Positions 49,278-61,404 of a stretch of DNA of 64,000 nt are shown piece after piece. The notes below the pieces were generated by a model. The model saw only the letters and a program-made list of their open reading frames with translations. It had not been told where the DNA came from and ran no database searches. Origin of the DNA: Leucogyrophana mollusca (Eukaryota; Basidiomycota; Agaricomycetes; Boletales); the NCBI GenBank assembly GCA_021014945.1, contig MU266365.1, forward strand, positions 95,176 to 159,175, written 5' to 3'. Made by a program: the position numbers and the translations under genes. Within the stretch, counting starts at the first letter, position 1. Every line of letters starts with the position of its first letter.

Positions 49278-52128
49278 ATGAGCTCACAATTTGAACAGTC
49301 CCGCCTCATATGGCGACCTGCGTTTGCATCGCACGCCGTCGTTGAAAGGTTTCGCAGGGAAATAAATCTCAAACATGGTCTCAATCTCAGTATGTTCATC
49401 CTCATTCAAATGGTGACCATTCCCTCGAGGCTGACCCTCAGACAGAGGACTACCATGATCTCCACAGCTATTCTATCACCGACTATACATTCTGGTTAGA
49501 CCTATGGCAATTCCTCGGCATCGTGTCTTCCGTACCTCCCACAAAGGTCCGGTGAGCCTGCGCTAAGCTAACGGCTTTATCAGGAGCTCAGCGAAGCGCC
49601 TCCCAGATACTACAGAAGGGCAAATATGAAGAAGTGCCAGAGTGGTTTCCCGGTGCAAGGCTGAACTACGCGGAGAACCTCCTCTGGCGGAACGATGACG
49701 GGCTTGCTTGCACAGCGGGCGGTGAGCTGGGTATTATCAAGCATTACACATTCCGGGGGCTACGCCAGATGGTCAGAGAGATGGCAGCGGCATTACGCGT
49801 CAACGGTCTCAAAGCTGGTGACCGAGTTGCAGGTTGGGTTTCAGGAGTTCCATGTGAATGGCTTCAGCTGAACCAGGAATATAGCTATCATCACGAATTC
49901 TATCACTGCTGTCGTGCTAGCATTGGCCACAGCGAGCGTGGGCGCCATATTCTCCAGTACTGCGACAGACATGGGGGCCCAGGTAGGTGCAGTGGTCGTC
50001 CCATCGAGTATCTTTCTACATACCTGTGCCATCAGGGCATTCTCGACAGATACCGACAAATCAAACCCAAATTCGTCTTCACTGAAACCGAGATTGTCTA
50101 TGGCGGGAAAACAATCGGCCTCTTACAAAAGGCGGCTGAGGTCGAAAAGGACCTCCGTGCATATGGTCTACAGTGCATGATCACTCTCCCGAGCGTTCAA
50201 TCTGGGCAGCCCCTCCCTGAGGCCCTTGACATACCTAACAGGTTGGCTTTGCGCTGAATTTGCACTTGTTCTAACCAATCTGAAACTGTGGCTTCCTTCA
50301 GCGTTTCCCTTGGGACCTTCCTCGCTAGCGGAGACAACCGGGAACTGGTGTTCGAACAACTACCTTTCAGTCATCCCTTGTACATTCTCTACTCGTCTGG
50401 GACAAGTGGTCCTCCGAAATGTATCGTCCATTCCGGTGGTGTACGTGTTATCTGGGTCATTCAACATACTGCGTTGCTCACCTTTCATGGATGCCCCTGC
50501 AGGGTGCTCTCGTTAACAGCAAGAAGGACTGCCTTGTAGGATTCGGCATACTCCCAACCGACACATATTTCCAGTACACCACAGTAAGACAGCGTCGGTT
50601 TGTAGACGTGCTGGACTTAACTTTCTCGCCGACAGACAGGGTGGATGATGTGGCCTTTTATGCTTTCTGGGCTGGCGTGTGGAGCACGTATCGTGCTTTA
50701 TGACGGCTCCCCGTTTCACCCTGATTTACGAGACTACCTCAAATTTATCAATGATCAAGGGTGGGTGTTTTTGCGGTCTTTGTGCCGCCGTAATATCTGT
50801 TTATCTATCTAATTATCTATCCATCCACCAACCACGTTCGCCTCGCGTTCTTCCAGGGTGACCGTGTTTGGGACGAGTCCACGGTTCTTGACGGAAGTCC
50901 AGATGCGGGGCATTAAACCTTGTGCGTCGTGCTTATGCCGTTCTTCAACGCATGGTCACTCAGATAATGCAGTGGAATTGGGGTTTTTTGAATCCTTGCG
51001 CGAAATGACCGTCACTGGAGCCGTTCTAACAGCCCCTCTTATGGAATGGACCCACGAGGCCTTTGGGAAACAGCTGCATATCGGCTCCTCTTCCGGTGGA
51101 ACAGATGTTTTCTGTGCTTGTGGGTGTTTCCCTGTGTCTCCCAATCCGGAACCTCACCAAGTAAATGTACCAGTTGTCACGTCAGTACTATCCTTCCCGC
51201 TACATGCCGGAGGTGAGGTTGCCTTATATTTCTGTTCGGATCCACTCTAACCGCGAGGGATTGCAGAACTGCAGGGCAAATGTCTTGGTATGGCCGTTGA
51301 GGTATTTGACCCATCAGGCAAAAACATCGAGCACACCGGCCAGGCAGGTGAACTAGTCATCACGCGCCCGCATCCTTCGATACCCGTGTGCTTCTGGGGC
51401 GACGAGTCAGGAGAAAAATTCCGCAAGGCGTATTACGACACGTTCCCTGGTAAGTTCTTATCATCTTCCATCGAAGAAAGTCGCAGTGAGACTGCTACTA
51501 CTATTCAGGAGTATGGCGTCAGGGCGATTTTGTGGTGCGCAACCCTCAGACCAAGGGCTTCATATTCTTGGGACGTAGGTATGTGGTTTACTTCGCGCTC
51601 TTTGGAATCGCAGCAGGTTCACGAGTATTCGCACCCAGCGACGGTGTGTTGAACCCTAGCGGAGTTCGCTTCGGCTCGGGGGAGGTTTATACTGTGCTCG
51701 AGCACTTCTCCGAGGAGCTTGATGATGCGCTGTGTGTTGGACAGCGTCGCCCACAGGATGCGGACGAGCGTGTCCTGCTATTCCTCAAGATGCGCCAAGG
51801 GCAGGCATTCACTCCTGCATTGGTCGAGCGGATCAAGAACGCCATAAGGACAGGCCTGAGTCCAAGACACGTACCCGCCTACGTCTTCGACATCACGGAT
51901 ATTCCCGTAAGTAATACTGGCGCAAAGCACCAGCCTCGTCTGAGAGTTTATTTACAGTACACTGTGAATGGCAAGAAGATCGAGATCGCCGTCAAGCAGA
52001 TCGTTTCTGGGTCGAGTCTGAAGCCAAGTGGGACTGTGGCCAATCCCGAGTCGCTTCAGCTTTACTACAAGTATCGCGACATCGAGAGCCTTTTGGGAAA
52101 GGATGTAAAGACGAAGGCAAAGCTGTGA
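49278..52128 (+). CDS. Acetoacetyl-CoA synthetase (acetoacetate-CoA ligase)
   Basis: ATP-dependent ligase of the ANL superfamily that activates acetoacetate to acetoacetyl-CoA, feeding sterol or fatty acid synthesis or ketone use. Start MSSQFEQSRLIWRP. Family motifs in order: FRREINLKHGLNL joined to KDYHDLHSYSITDYTFWLDL; VPEWFPGARLNYAENLLWR; LATASVGAIFSSTATDMGAQ; GILDRYRQIKPKFVFTE; P-loop YILYSSGTSGPPKCIVHS; YFQYTTTGWMMWPFMLSGLA; RIVLYDGSPFHP; VTVFGTSPRFL; HIGSSSGGTDVF; ELQGKCLGMAVEVF; GVWRQGDFVVRNP; GVRFGSGEVYTVLEHF; and YTVNGKKIEIAVKQI with the C-terminal catalytic Lys. Over a dozen short introns. All exon joins that give these motifs keep frame, so the gene looks intact, although open frames alone suggest breaks. 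About 660 aa. It is followed closely by a copy of the MITE-like element. Confidence 0.93.
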
Positions 52129-53312
52129 CGCGGATGTAAGATGGTGATACATGTGTACTGACAGTAGATGGCTAAACGATAGACGTTTCACCCTTTTCCC
52201 AAACAACAGCTCCACCTTTTTGGAAAGTATGTGCGCCAGAGGACGACACGTGGGTACATCGTCTAGATACGAACAAAGATCTGGTATAAGTTCTATCGTT
52301 TTGCAAACTGCTGGAATCCAGCCTCTTACCTATAGATTCTGGGTGGATTAAGGCTCGACGAACCCTTACTTGCCGGCTCCACTGAACATTGCATTGATCG
52401 CCTACTCAAGCGTTTACCTCCACCTCTAGTCCTATCGCCGATACCGATTGTTGGCCAATTCGACGGGCTTTAGATACGTCAACAGGGGCAGAGCGCCCGA
52501 TTCGGTGTTCTGTTATCACCGTACCGAGCACGTACTGGGCGGCGCGCCTGTATGATCGGACCACCTGTCAGACGTACGGGCGCCATACACGTTCCCTGCA
52601 ACGTGCGGCACCCAGGTAGTTGGCGATAAGCCCCTCCTTCCTTGCTCCAACTTCTGATGATCGCCAACCTAAGGCTTCGTCGGTCGTCACCGATATTTAA
52701 GCTAGCTTCCACTGACGTGATTGACAAGCCGAAGCTTCTGGTTCTGCAGGGTCATCGTTAAGTAACACACTCTGTTTGTTGATATTCGTTATCTAAGTAT
52801 GCAGTTCAAGTAGCGGGTTTATCAAGGTTCATTATCACTGGGAGGGGTTTTGGGCAAGGTATATGGAGGAGAACAGAATTCAATAATTTTATGGTGAGGT
52901 CGGTACCGTACGCACAACGCACGATATCGACATACTACTAAACCACAACATCCCGCCGCGGACGGAGACGCGCAGCATCTACTACGTATGTAGAGTGAGG
53001 AATACATGAAATGTCTATGGGTGGGAGGATGACGAAAGTCTAAAAGCATGAGGGGCCCCTGGCGGAGGCCACCAAAAAGGCAGATCTGGAAAGCCAAAGA
53101 GAATAGCAGCCAGCGTTAAAAATATATGAAGCCCAACTATAGCACCGATGAAATGAAACTGGAGGAGGTAGTATGCGATACGCATCCATCCTGATGAGCA
53201 GTGTCCGGGTTGGAGAGCAAGTATTTACTAGTGGGTCGTGAAATCTTCCCATGGGGAGGAGCAGGGTCGTCGGTGGTCGTCACATAGTAGAAGCGAAAGA
53301 AGGAAAGAGAAT
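52129..53312. other. Convergent intergenic region with MITE copy
   Basis: Between the stop of acetoacetyl-CoA synthetase and that of the cysteine-less glutaredoxin gene. It includes the 152-bp element at 52162-52313. Minus-strand frames at 52822-53252 have no motif. Confidence 0.5.
52162..52313. mobile_element. Short copy (152 bp) of the MITE-like element
   Basis: Left end CAGTAGATGGCTAAACGATA is a diverged form of the 5933-6512 termini. It continues with CCCAAACAACAGCTCCACC and GGAAAGTATGTGCGCC, as in the other copy. The inner block GTGGGTACATCGTCTAGATA matches the inverse of 6321-6363. The right end, read on the minus strand, is CAGCAGTTTGCAAAACGATA. Most of the interior of the 580-bp copy is missing, so this looks like an internal deletion derivative. 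Both sides are flanked by GA rather than TA. Confidence 0.65.
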
Positions 53313-54310
53313 CTACTTTCTCCCCTTTTTCTTCTTAGCACCGTCAATGACCGCACCGGCATCTGTGATCATTTTCTGGAGCTCCCCTGACTCGTGCAGT
53401 TGGCGCATGTCTTCCATCGACCCTACAGGCTTACCGCCCACCAGGAGGATCGGCAGCTCTGTCGAAGAGGTGAGGCGGTGCAAGAGCGGTGTGAGGACCT
53501 CTGCGTCTTCTGCAAAGCAATACGTCAGCAAGTGCACACGGCGACGAAACACAGGACGAACGTCGTTGATCGACCTCAAACACCTCGGGCGCTGGTCGTA
53601 AGTTCATATTAGCAAGCATGAATCTGATTTCTCGCGAGTTGGCGGAATGTAACTGCACATCACGGCATGTTCAGTACGAGGGCAATGTTGGCCGCAAACT
53701 AGAGTAAAGAGCGTACTTTGGTAAAAAGCATGACAGGATACCGCGTCCAGACCTCTTCAACAATTTGGTTTACTTCATCGGCTGCACGCGCACTGCGCGT
53801 ATCAAAATCTAACACGAGTTGGGGGTCGATCGGCTTGCTCGGGTCTACCGAGTGTGGTATGCTATTTTGCTGCAAGCTTGCCAAGAACCGCGAGACAGCC
53901 GCGAGCTCCTGCTCTGGGCTGAGCTTCACTTGAGGCCCCTTGGAAGCAATGGGCACTTTGCGGTGCGGTGTTGGCGGCAGGCGGAACAGACGTGACGACG
54001 GGGTATTCGAGTCGTTGTCCGGCACGTTTACGGCGTGCTGGTCTCCAAGTCCACGTGCATCCGCGCGAAGTGCTATTGGGGCCAGATCAAGAGAAGGTCT
54101 TGCAACAAAGAAAATGTAGCAAGAGAGGAAGATGAGGCCAAACAGCGCGATGAACGTCGTCCTATACTTGAGACGTGGCTTTCGTGGGTTCTGGAGGGTA
54201 TGGAGGACCGATGATATTGAGAGTGGCGGTGAAGCCATTGGTGGCTGATGGGTGTTAGGGAAGGAGGAAGTTGGGAGAGAAAGGCGAGTTGAAGGAGTGC
54301 GGCGATGCAT
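53313..54310 (-). CDS. Membrane-anchored glutaredoxin-like protein lacking the active-site cysteine
   Basis: Type II membrane protein with a thioredoxin-fold glutaredoxin domain, like the yeast secretory-pathway Grx6/Grx7. Exons 53717-54310, 53562-53652 and 53313-53509 give 293 aa. A membrane anchor TFIALFGLIFLSCYIFFVA is at residues 52-70, followed by a disordered Pro/Ser linker. The Grx domain has IVEEVWTRYPVMLFTK, then LHSANSREIRFMLANMN where relatives have S-Y-C-P-Y-S, so the active-site motif is SANS (S201-S204) with no cysteine. Further motifs: APEVFEVDQ, LPILLVGGKPVGSMEDMRQL and HESGELQKM. The Val-Pro cis-proline motif is L-P. The tail is basic (KKKKGRK). It should not act as an oxidoreductase. 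A shorter start at M25 (54238) is possible. It is a tandem paralog of the next gene. Confidence 0.85.
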
Positions 54311-55585
54311 GGCGATAGAGTAGTAATAGTAATAAATGAGCGGGAGGTGATTTTAATACTTGCTATTAGGTCGCGAGATAACGTCGAAAGAACGAGGAAC
54401 TTGGAACAAAGGCATGCAGTAAATCTCAAATGGATCTCGCCAGATCTTCCCACACACTACGGCATTCCGGCTTTATCGTTTTTTTGCAACTCCGTGACTT
54501 CGGATAATCATGTCACCACTTGCCACCGTCACCGCCTCGAGGTGCCCACACAATGAACCTTTTGTCCCCCAATGGACCAGAAGGACGACCATGCGTCTGC
54601 TAATATGAAAGGGGATTGCCTATACAGAACTCAACAACAGCGGGGATGAATCGATGAAGGCTTGTTTGCAACGTTTGTCTCCTCACAAAAACCATCCGCC
54701 GATTGGAAGGGATCAAAGACCGGACGGCTGCCTTTTTTGGACGTTGACAGGGCATCAAAAGTCTAGGTCCTCCGAAAAAAATGGAAATGGAGGTGCGGTC
54801 CGTCACACCGTCACACCCCTCCTCGTCCATCCAGGTTGTTCCCTGCTTTCGTTCTCCACCGCGGGTCATCGTTTGCGCATGGCCTAGGCGTGCACAATGG
54901 CGCACTGGGAAACCCCCTTGTGCTTTCAAGCCCCACCTCGTGCCACCAGGCTGTACCCGGCGCATGTTCCTGTCATCCTTTGATGTCCTTTGATCCTGTT
55001 TCGCGTGTGCGATGACATTGATAGGTGTTAATGCATTAATAGACGGTTCCACCCGACCTTGGCGGGTTCAAAGAGAACCTGAAGCCTTTCGTTGACTGTG
55101 GGGAAGGGCCAGAGATGTCCTTGTACCCCTGCTTCCAAGTCACGGAGGCGAAGTTACTTAGTTAGCACCATACGCTCCCCCCTCTCGAGCCTACCAGGAA
55201 TTCACCGGCTTCTCTGATCTCTATCGTGGAGATGATACAATCATCGGCCTACGCGATCAACTCTTGGCCTGTTGCGATTGGATACCACTGTTCTGCGTTG
55301 CTCTTGCTCCGACCACCCCCAAAATAACTGGACAGCAAACCTGGAATATGTCCGGCCATCTCAGCTAGGGCTTTCTGGAAGCTGCGAAAGGAACGACCAT
55401 CTTCATTCCGAACTTTGGTCCCACCTAGGGAGACTAAGGGACCACAGGCCCTCGCTATTTTCATCCTAGGTACATACATAACCCCTCCTAAATCCCAAGT
55501 GAGCAGAGTAATAGTACAAATTGCAAGGCCTGGCCAGGTAGATAATAATACAGCAAAGATCCCCATCTCCATCATCGTTGACGTC
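54311..55585. other. Intergenic between tandem glutaredoxin genes
   Basis: 1.3 kb carrying the promoter of the cysteine-less copy and the terminator of the other. The 150-aa minus-strand frame 54600-55052 is not supported. Nothing else recognised. Confidence 0.5.
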
Positions 55586-56434
55586 CTACTGACTCTCTTG
55601 CTGCGTGACTATGTCCTCCCGTACTGACATCCCAGCATTCTCAAACATCCGTTTCAGCTTGCCCTGTGCGTGTAGGGTATGTAGATTGTCAGATCCACCG
55701 AGTCCTTTGCCATTGAGTACGATGTTGGGGAATGTCGAGTGGTTGGTGAGGCGGGTGAGGATGAGTTTGATGAAATCACCGTCGTCTACGAGGCACATTA
55801 GGTCAGGAAGGTGAATCCATCGCAGAAGGAGCAATGGTACCTCGCAGATCGACCTCGACTATTTTGGGTGGCGGAGAAAGGTTATACGTTGCCAGCAATT
55901 GCTTTGCCTTCCTCGAGTACCTGAGAGGCATGACTTCGTCAGAGACGGTCAGTATCAAGACGGCGACACTTACGGGCAGTATGACTACAACAACGGCCGT
56001 TTAGCATGACGTCTAACAACTAGCGAGGCACTCACTTTCGAAAACACGACAAGCGGATACTGCTCCTTCAACTTCCTCGTATGTGTCTTCCAATCACTGC
56101 TGTCCCCACTCAAGTACACCGCCATATCAATCGGGTCTGACGGAGTCAGCTCAATCGAGTGGGACAGCATCCGATCATCACTGGAGGTCACAAAATGCAG
56201 CAGACCATAGATCTCTTCCGGTGCTGATTTTCCGCCGGACTTGACGAGCTCGACTATGCTTGCACGCGAGAGCGTCGAGCTGAGCCCACTGATGTCGAGT
56301 GCGGAGGGGAGTGACCACGGGGGGCCAAATAGGAAAATGAGAGACAGCAGGAGGACGGGGAAAAGAATGATGCGCCGCCGTCGGAAGAGTGAGCGTGGTG
56401 CGCTGTGGCTAGGTCGTCGAGGAGAATGAGCCAT
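55586..56434 (-). CDS. Membrane-anchored glutaredoxin with CPYS active site (Grx6/7-like)
   Basis: Glutathione-dependent dithiol glutaredoxin predicted in the Golgi/ER lumen, type II anchor. Exons 56036-56434, an 11-nt microexon 55974-55984, 55841-55920 and 55586-55785 give 229 aa. The N-terminus has an Arg-rich cytosolic segment and a membrane anchor (IILFPVLLLSLIFLF). The domain starts LKEQYPLVVFSK. The microexon supplies S-Y-C-P, the next exon completes YSRKAKQLLATYNL, so the site is CPYS. Then KIVEVDLR, TFPNIVLNGKGLGGSDNLHT and LHAQGKLKRM. Without the microexon the catalytic Cys would be absent. It aligns over its whole length with the neighbour 1.3 kb downstream on the same strand. Confidence 0.88.
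55974..55984 (-). other. 11-nt microexon carrying the active-site Cys codon
   Basis: Minus-strand TAG|TCATACTGCCC|GTAAGT: acceptor, 11 nt, strong donor. It encodes Ser-Tyr-Cys and two bases of Pro. Flanking introns are 51 and 53 nt. Confidence 0.8.
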
Positions 56435-57031
56435 GGTCTGCTCGTCGAGGAATTGCGCTGTGGGCTATCTATTATAACCTAGCACAACCAGGAAGCGGTG
56501 CAGCAGAGCGAGAGGGGAAGAAAGACACGAATAATGAGCGAAGGCGGTGCTTTTGACGCCGGAGCTGTCGGTGGGTGCGGGTTTGACTCTCAGACTCTGG
56601 CGAGATGTCGATTTGCGCCAATTCACGACGGGCTGCTGGCGTACGGGTGGGGGTATAAATCCGCGGTGGCCTTCCAGGTTATAAAGACATAGAAAGAGGC
56701 TTGTGTTGGGCTTGTGACTTGGGTTTTAGGGTCGGAATCGGTCTTGTGTGACCGGTATCCGCGACAGCCTGGCACCGAATCGAGTGGGAGAGAGCGGGAT
56801 CTTTCGGTGCCGCAGCGGCGACACTCTTCTCTACAGAACATTCATTGTCGACCTAAGACACACGACCCGGCGCGAGGCTATCAGAAGTATGTATAATTGG
56901 GAGCAGCCGCAGCAGTAAACATAGCATTGTTCTGAAAATAGCGATCTAGCGAGGAAATAATAACACTGGAGCACAACCACTGCACTCGCTACCTCGCCAC
57001 GTCGGACGAAAATATCTACGGGGATCCCAGC
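56435..57031. other. Intergenic region
   Basis: 597 bp between the start of the CPYS glutaredoxin and the stop of the beta-galactosidase, both on the minus strand. No gene seen. Confidence 0.5.
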
Positions 57032-60000
57032 TCAGGTCGCCCCTGGACGCGGGGACCATGCGGGCATGGGTTGGTTCACTACCGGTGACATGCTCGTTTC
57101 TACCATGGCTGTCGTTTCGAGAGCGAGGGAGTTGAGCTTGGCCCCGCTTGCGCCCTGGGCCCAGAGTGAAATCGCGAGCGTGTTCATGCCGTTGTAGTTC
57201 AAGATCCCTTGAGCTGGAAGACACAGCGTTGGGACGTGAGCAGCAGCGTGAAGAAGGGAGAATGCACAGCTACTCACGGACAGCGAAAGATACCTGGGGG
57301 CCGACACTATTGACTAGCAGCCGAGGGGCGGTGAGATTTACTTGCTTAGAGGGGACGTTGGACATCACGTACCGTATTTTCCGAATTGATACCCGTTGAC
57401 GTAGATCTGGCACGCGAAAAAAGGTCAGCTATAAATACGTCGGTGCGCGGAGGACCGACCTGTGAGCGGAAGTATGGGTTGGTGGTGATGTTAGAGACGA
57501 CGACCGCCATTGGGTAGTCGACTCCTTGCGGTACGTTCAAGTTGAATGTTGTCCTACGAGAACCAGGGTGAACATCCTGAAATGGAGAATAGGAAGCAAA
57601 CAGACCTATAGAAGCTCACACCTGCTTGAGATATACCGGTGGTCGGCGCACCCTCAGCCCACGCCGAGTCGTCGAAGCCAGGCAAATGCCATCCTGCACA
57701 CCACTGGTCAATACCGATCAACGATGAACAAAAGACACAACATACCCTGACGCTCTCCATACAACCCACCCTCGTTCAACGGGCCCCGGGTGGTATCAAC
57801 ATACTATCCCAAAGTCAGTCAGCACTTCAAATTCCGAAAAGAATCACCCACATCCTCCCCGTGCAAGTTCCCAATAACCTTCCAAACACTAACGCTCGTC
57901 GCATTGCTCCCCTCAAACGAATAGCTCAACAACCCTCTCGGGGCTTTGAAGTCATCCGACGCCGCAGTCCAGTCCTCCTCATACCCCATATGGTCCTGCA
58001 CGATTGTCAGCACATACTCCTCGCCCTCCGTCAGGGTGCTCGGGAACGCAAACGTCCCCTCGTAGCTCTCGTGCACCGCGTCACCAACCCACGACCCCAA
58101 GAACGACGACCCGAGCCAGATGGAGTACCCGAACGCGGACCCGCCCTGGATGTTCGCCGTGAAGCCCGTCTCGGCGCCGGTCGCGGTGAAGTGCGCACGC
58201 CAGAGGATGTTCCCGGTGTGGTAGCCGTAGTCGCCGGCGTAGAGGACGACGGGGGTGCTAGGCTGGGTCGGGTTGACGGTCGTGGTATGGTCTGCGGTCG
58301 TCCACAGCGCGTCATTGTAGGTGGGCTGGATCTCTGGCAGACTGTCTGCGGTTTTCTGAGAAAAGAGTGTTTTAGGAAAGCGGGCAGAGCATGATGATAC
58401 GAGAAACGCACCCATGTGAGCGACTCCAGAGTCGGCAGATCAACCGCGGGGAACGTCGCCGTCTTCTCCGCCGTCGCCGTGCCATAGCTAGTCGCCTCAA
58501 GAGTCAGTGGCTCCCCATTGAACGTAACCTGCTTCGACGACGCGGCGGGAGCGATGATCTCGAATGACGTAGTCGTCGTGTTCAGATCCCCAGTGAGCGC
58601 AAGCGTGCTTCCGTCGATCTCGGCAGACCGGAGGAAGTACCCGCCCTTGACGAGGATCGGGTTCGTGGTGCTGTAGTTCGCGAACGCGCCAGTGGTCGGC
58701 GGGTACAGGACCCAGAACTCGTATGCGTTCGCGCGATCTGCTACCCTGTTAGCCAAACGAAAGAAGAAGAAGCAGGTATGGACGCACCGAGGATGTAGAG
58801 AAGCGTGTCAGACCCGACCTCAACGACGGTCTGCCCGGTGGTGGTGTACTGGATCACGAGGTTCGTGGAGTTGATAGTCTCAGTCTTGATCGTGCCCGAC
58901 CCAGATACGACCGTTGCGCTGGGTACGCTCCCGCTGAACTTGAACGCGGTCTCGTGCAGCTCACCTGCGTTGCCGTATACGAGGACGATGTCCCGTCCGT
59001 CGATGGTCGCCCTGTGCTCGCGCAGCGCGTTAAGTAGTGAGAGTGGAGTGAGGCGCAGGGTGTGGGGGGACATACCAGGTCATGATCTCGCCAGTGGAGT
59101 AGAGCAGCGTGCTCGCGCCCGCCGCGTAGTCCACAACGTGGATCTTCGAATCCTTCCCGTCCAGCATCAGCTGACCCCCCAGAACAGGGATCGTCAAGTT
59201 CCCAGCACTCGTCGGGAGCGTCAGGGTGTACATCTCCATCGCGTTGGACGACGAGTCGTTTAGCCTGTGCAGTTCATTCCATCATCAGCCCAGCTCCCAC
59301 ACGTCCCATGAAGACGAAACAGAGCAAGAACGCAAGCCCAACGCACCTCACGACATAGAACCCAGTCTGGCCCCCGACAACATCAAGCACCTGCGTAGTC
59401 AGAAGCGCATCGTTCCCCGTGAACGCGCCCTGGTTCGCGTACAGGTTCATCGGGCGCGTGGTCAGGTACGCAGGGCTGACGCGGAGGAAGTTGGCCTGGA
59501 GTTTCAGCTCGTAGTATTTCTCGCGGAGGGTGCGGTCTTCGGCGATGGCGGAGCCCTGAGGTGAGCACAAGTTCAGATTTCAGGTCAAAGCATGAGTGGA
59601 GAGGGGAGGGGCTTACGTAGTCGTAGCTGGTGTAGACGCCGGGGTGTGCGATTCCACCTGCGAGTAGAGGTGAGCGTGAATGTGGGTGAGAGGTGAGGGC
59701 TCGCAAAGCGCGTCTTACCCCAATTAGTACCCCCGTAAGCCATATACAAGTTCAAATACGTCGTTGACATCGCGATCTCGTTCTTGTAGAACACTGTCCC
59801 CCATTCGTTAATTAGCACTGCCCTGTACCGGCACCACTCGGACAACACCAACACACCTCGTTCAAAGTCCGGCCCCGTGAGGATAGCGCAGGTGTTGTAC
59901 CCCGAACCACCCCTGGTGTCAGTCAGCTTGAGTGAACGAGTTGGGACGAGGTAAAAGCGAAGGTGACGCACCATCCGTCGAACGCGCCTCCTTGGTATTC

Positions 60001-61404
60001 GTATACGGCGTTCGGGCCTTTGGGGTCGTACTCTTGCTGTGCGCCATACAAATACCTATATCACGACGCCCGTGTAAATACATATACATGCAGCTCGGAG
60101 CAGGAGAGTGACAGGAAAAGAGAGAGGAAGATATAAAGGAAAAGCGTACGTACTCGGGAACAGCGTCGGCACCCCACGTGTATGGGTTCGAGCAGTCAAA
60201 TCCGTTCGGGTACGAGTCGTAGCCTGGCGCGAAGAACGAACACGTCAGTAGGGTTCAGAGCTGCTCGGAGTATCGGCAGTAATATGAGGACTGTTATACA
60301 CACCCCAGATGTTCACGGTCATATAATGCCCCTCGGGGGACGCGTCGTTGAAGGTGATGGGGACATCGATGCCGGTGGCGCGCTGAACACGTCTCAGTAC
60401 GAGCGCACGGATAGAGGGAGGGAGAAACAAAGACGCACCCAGGCAGAAAGCAGCTCAGCTTCGTACACAAAGTCCTCCGAATACCCAGTCGCCCACCCAG
60501 TATATTCGTTCTCCGACTGCCCCACACAAAAAGAATCACATCAGCACACCAATCCGAGAGGGGTAAGGCATAGGATATAGGAAGCCAAGCCCACCTGAAC
60601 GAGAATCACTGGCCCGCCTTTCGAGAACTGATTCTCAGCGAGGATGTGCCCGATGGTGGACACGTAGTCCTGCCATGCCTCGTAGTATGTCGTATTAGAT
60701 GTCCGCCACAGCCCTGGAGTGTACGTCCCCCACCCCGGGAACCCGCCCGCAGTCGTTTCGGCGTTGATGTACGGTCCTATATGTCATACCACATTCACAT
60801 CACCACGCACACCACAAGACCCACAAATAAGCACAGCCCAGTCCTATACCCATAGGTAAAAAAACCACGCACCTGGCCTTGCCATGAGGTATATCCCCGC
60901 CTCCATTGCCGCGTCGAAGAATGGCTGCAAGTCGCGGAACCCCTCGAACGAGATTGTGCCGCGCTTCGGCTCGACGATGCCCCAGAAGACGTAGAATGAG
61001 ACGGTGTTGAAACCCATGGACTTGATTTTTTGGAATATGTCGAGGTGGAGGCTTTGCACGGGCATGCTGTGACGTGCGTTCAGACCATTCATTAATACGT
61101 CGTTTGGCATTCACAAGCACAAGGGCGCACCGGTACGGATGGACCTCCCCACTGAACATGAACATTCGCTCGCCGTTGATCATGAGCGAGTACTCATCCC
61201 ATGTCACCTACAGCGCCATACATGAGATCTACATAGCACGAAGCACACGCAAGCACACAAGAGTGCGCTACTCACGTTCGTCTGCAACCCATCCGTATCG
61301 GTCTGCCTCGCGATGTTAAGTCCCCGTCCTACACGCTGCGTTGATACAGACCCTGCAAGGGACAGAGCCGCGCAGAGGAGCGCGACGAGCGGTGCGAGCA
61401 GCAT
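57032..61404 (-). CDS. Secreted beta-galactosidase, glycoside hydrolase family 35
   Basis: Hydrolyses terminal beta-galactosides of plant polysaccharides outside the cell. ATG at 61404 starts a signal peptide ([19 protein letters not shown]). Catalytic barrel: [74 protein letters not shown], the acid/base Glu in [13 protein letters not shown], and the predicted nucleophile Glu in [16 protein letters not shown]. Then [20 protein letters not shown] with GTNWG, and [14 protein letters not shown]. Long C-terminal beta domains follow, including [11 protein letters not shown], the jelly-roll segment [19 protein letters not shown] and [11 protein letters not shown], ending SPRPGAT. About 1000 aa over roughly twenty exons. 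Several NxS/T sequons. All core motifs look intact. It resembles fungal LacA enzymes. Confidence 0.95.

Noticed and set aside
49634..52128. Apparent frameshifts in the acetoacetyl-CoA synthetase gene suggesting a pseudogene
   Set aside because: Every break coincides with a GT...AG intron of normal size, and splicing restores all family motifs in order.
54600..55052. 150-aa open frame on the minus strand
   Set aside because: Low-complexity composition without motif, no promoter or joinable exon, and it lies in the gap between two well-defined genes.
55249..55575. 108-aa minus-strand frame with a hydrophobic start downstream of the CPYS glutaredoxin
   Set aside because: It begins 11 bp after the stop, probably in the 3' UTR, and has no recognisable domain.
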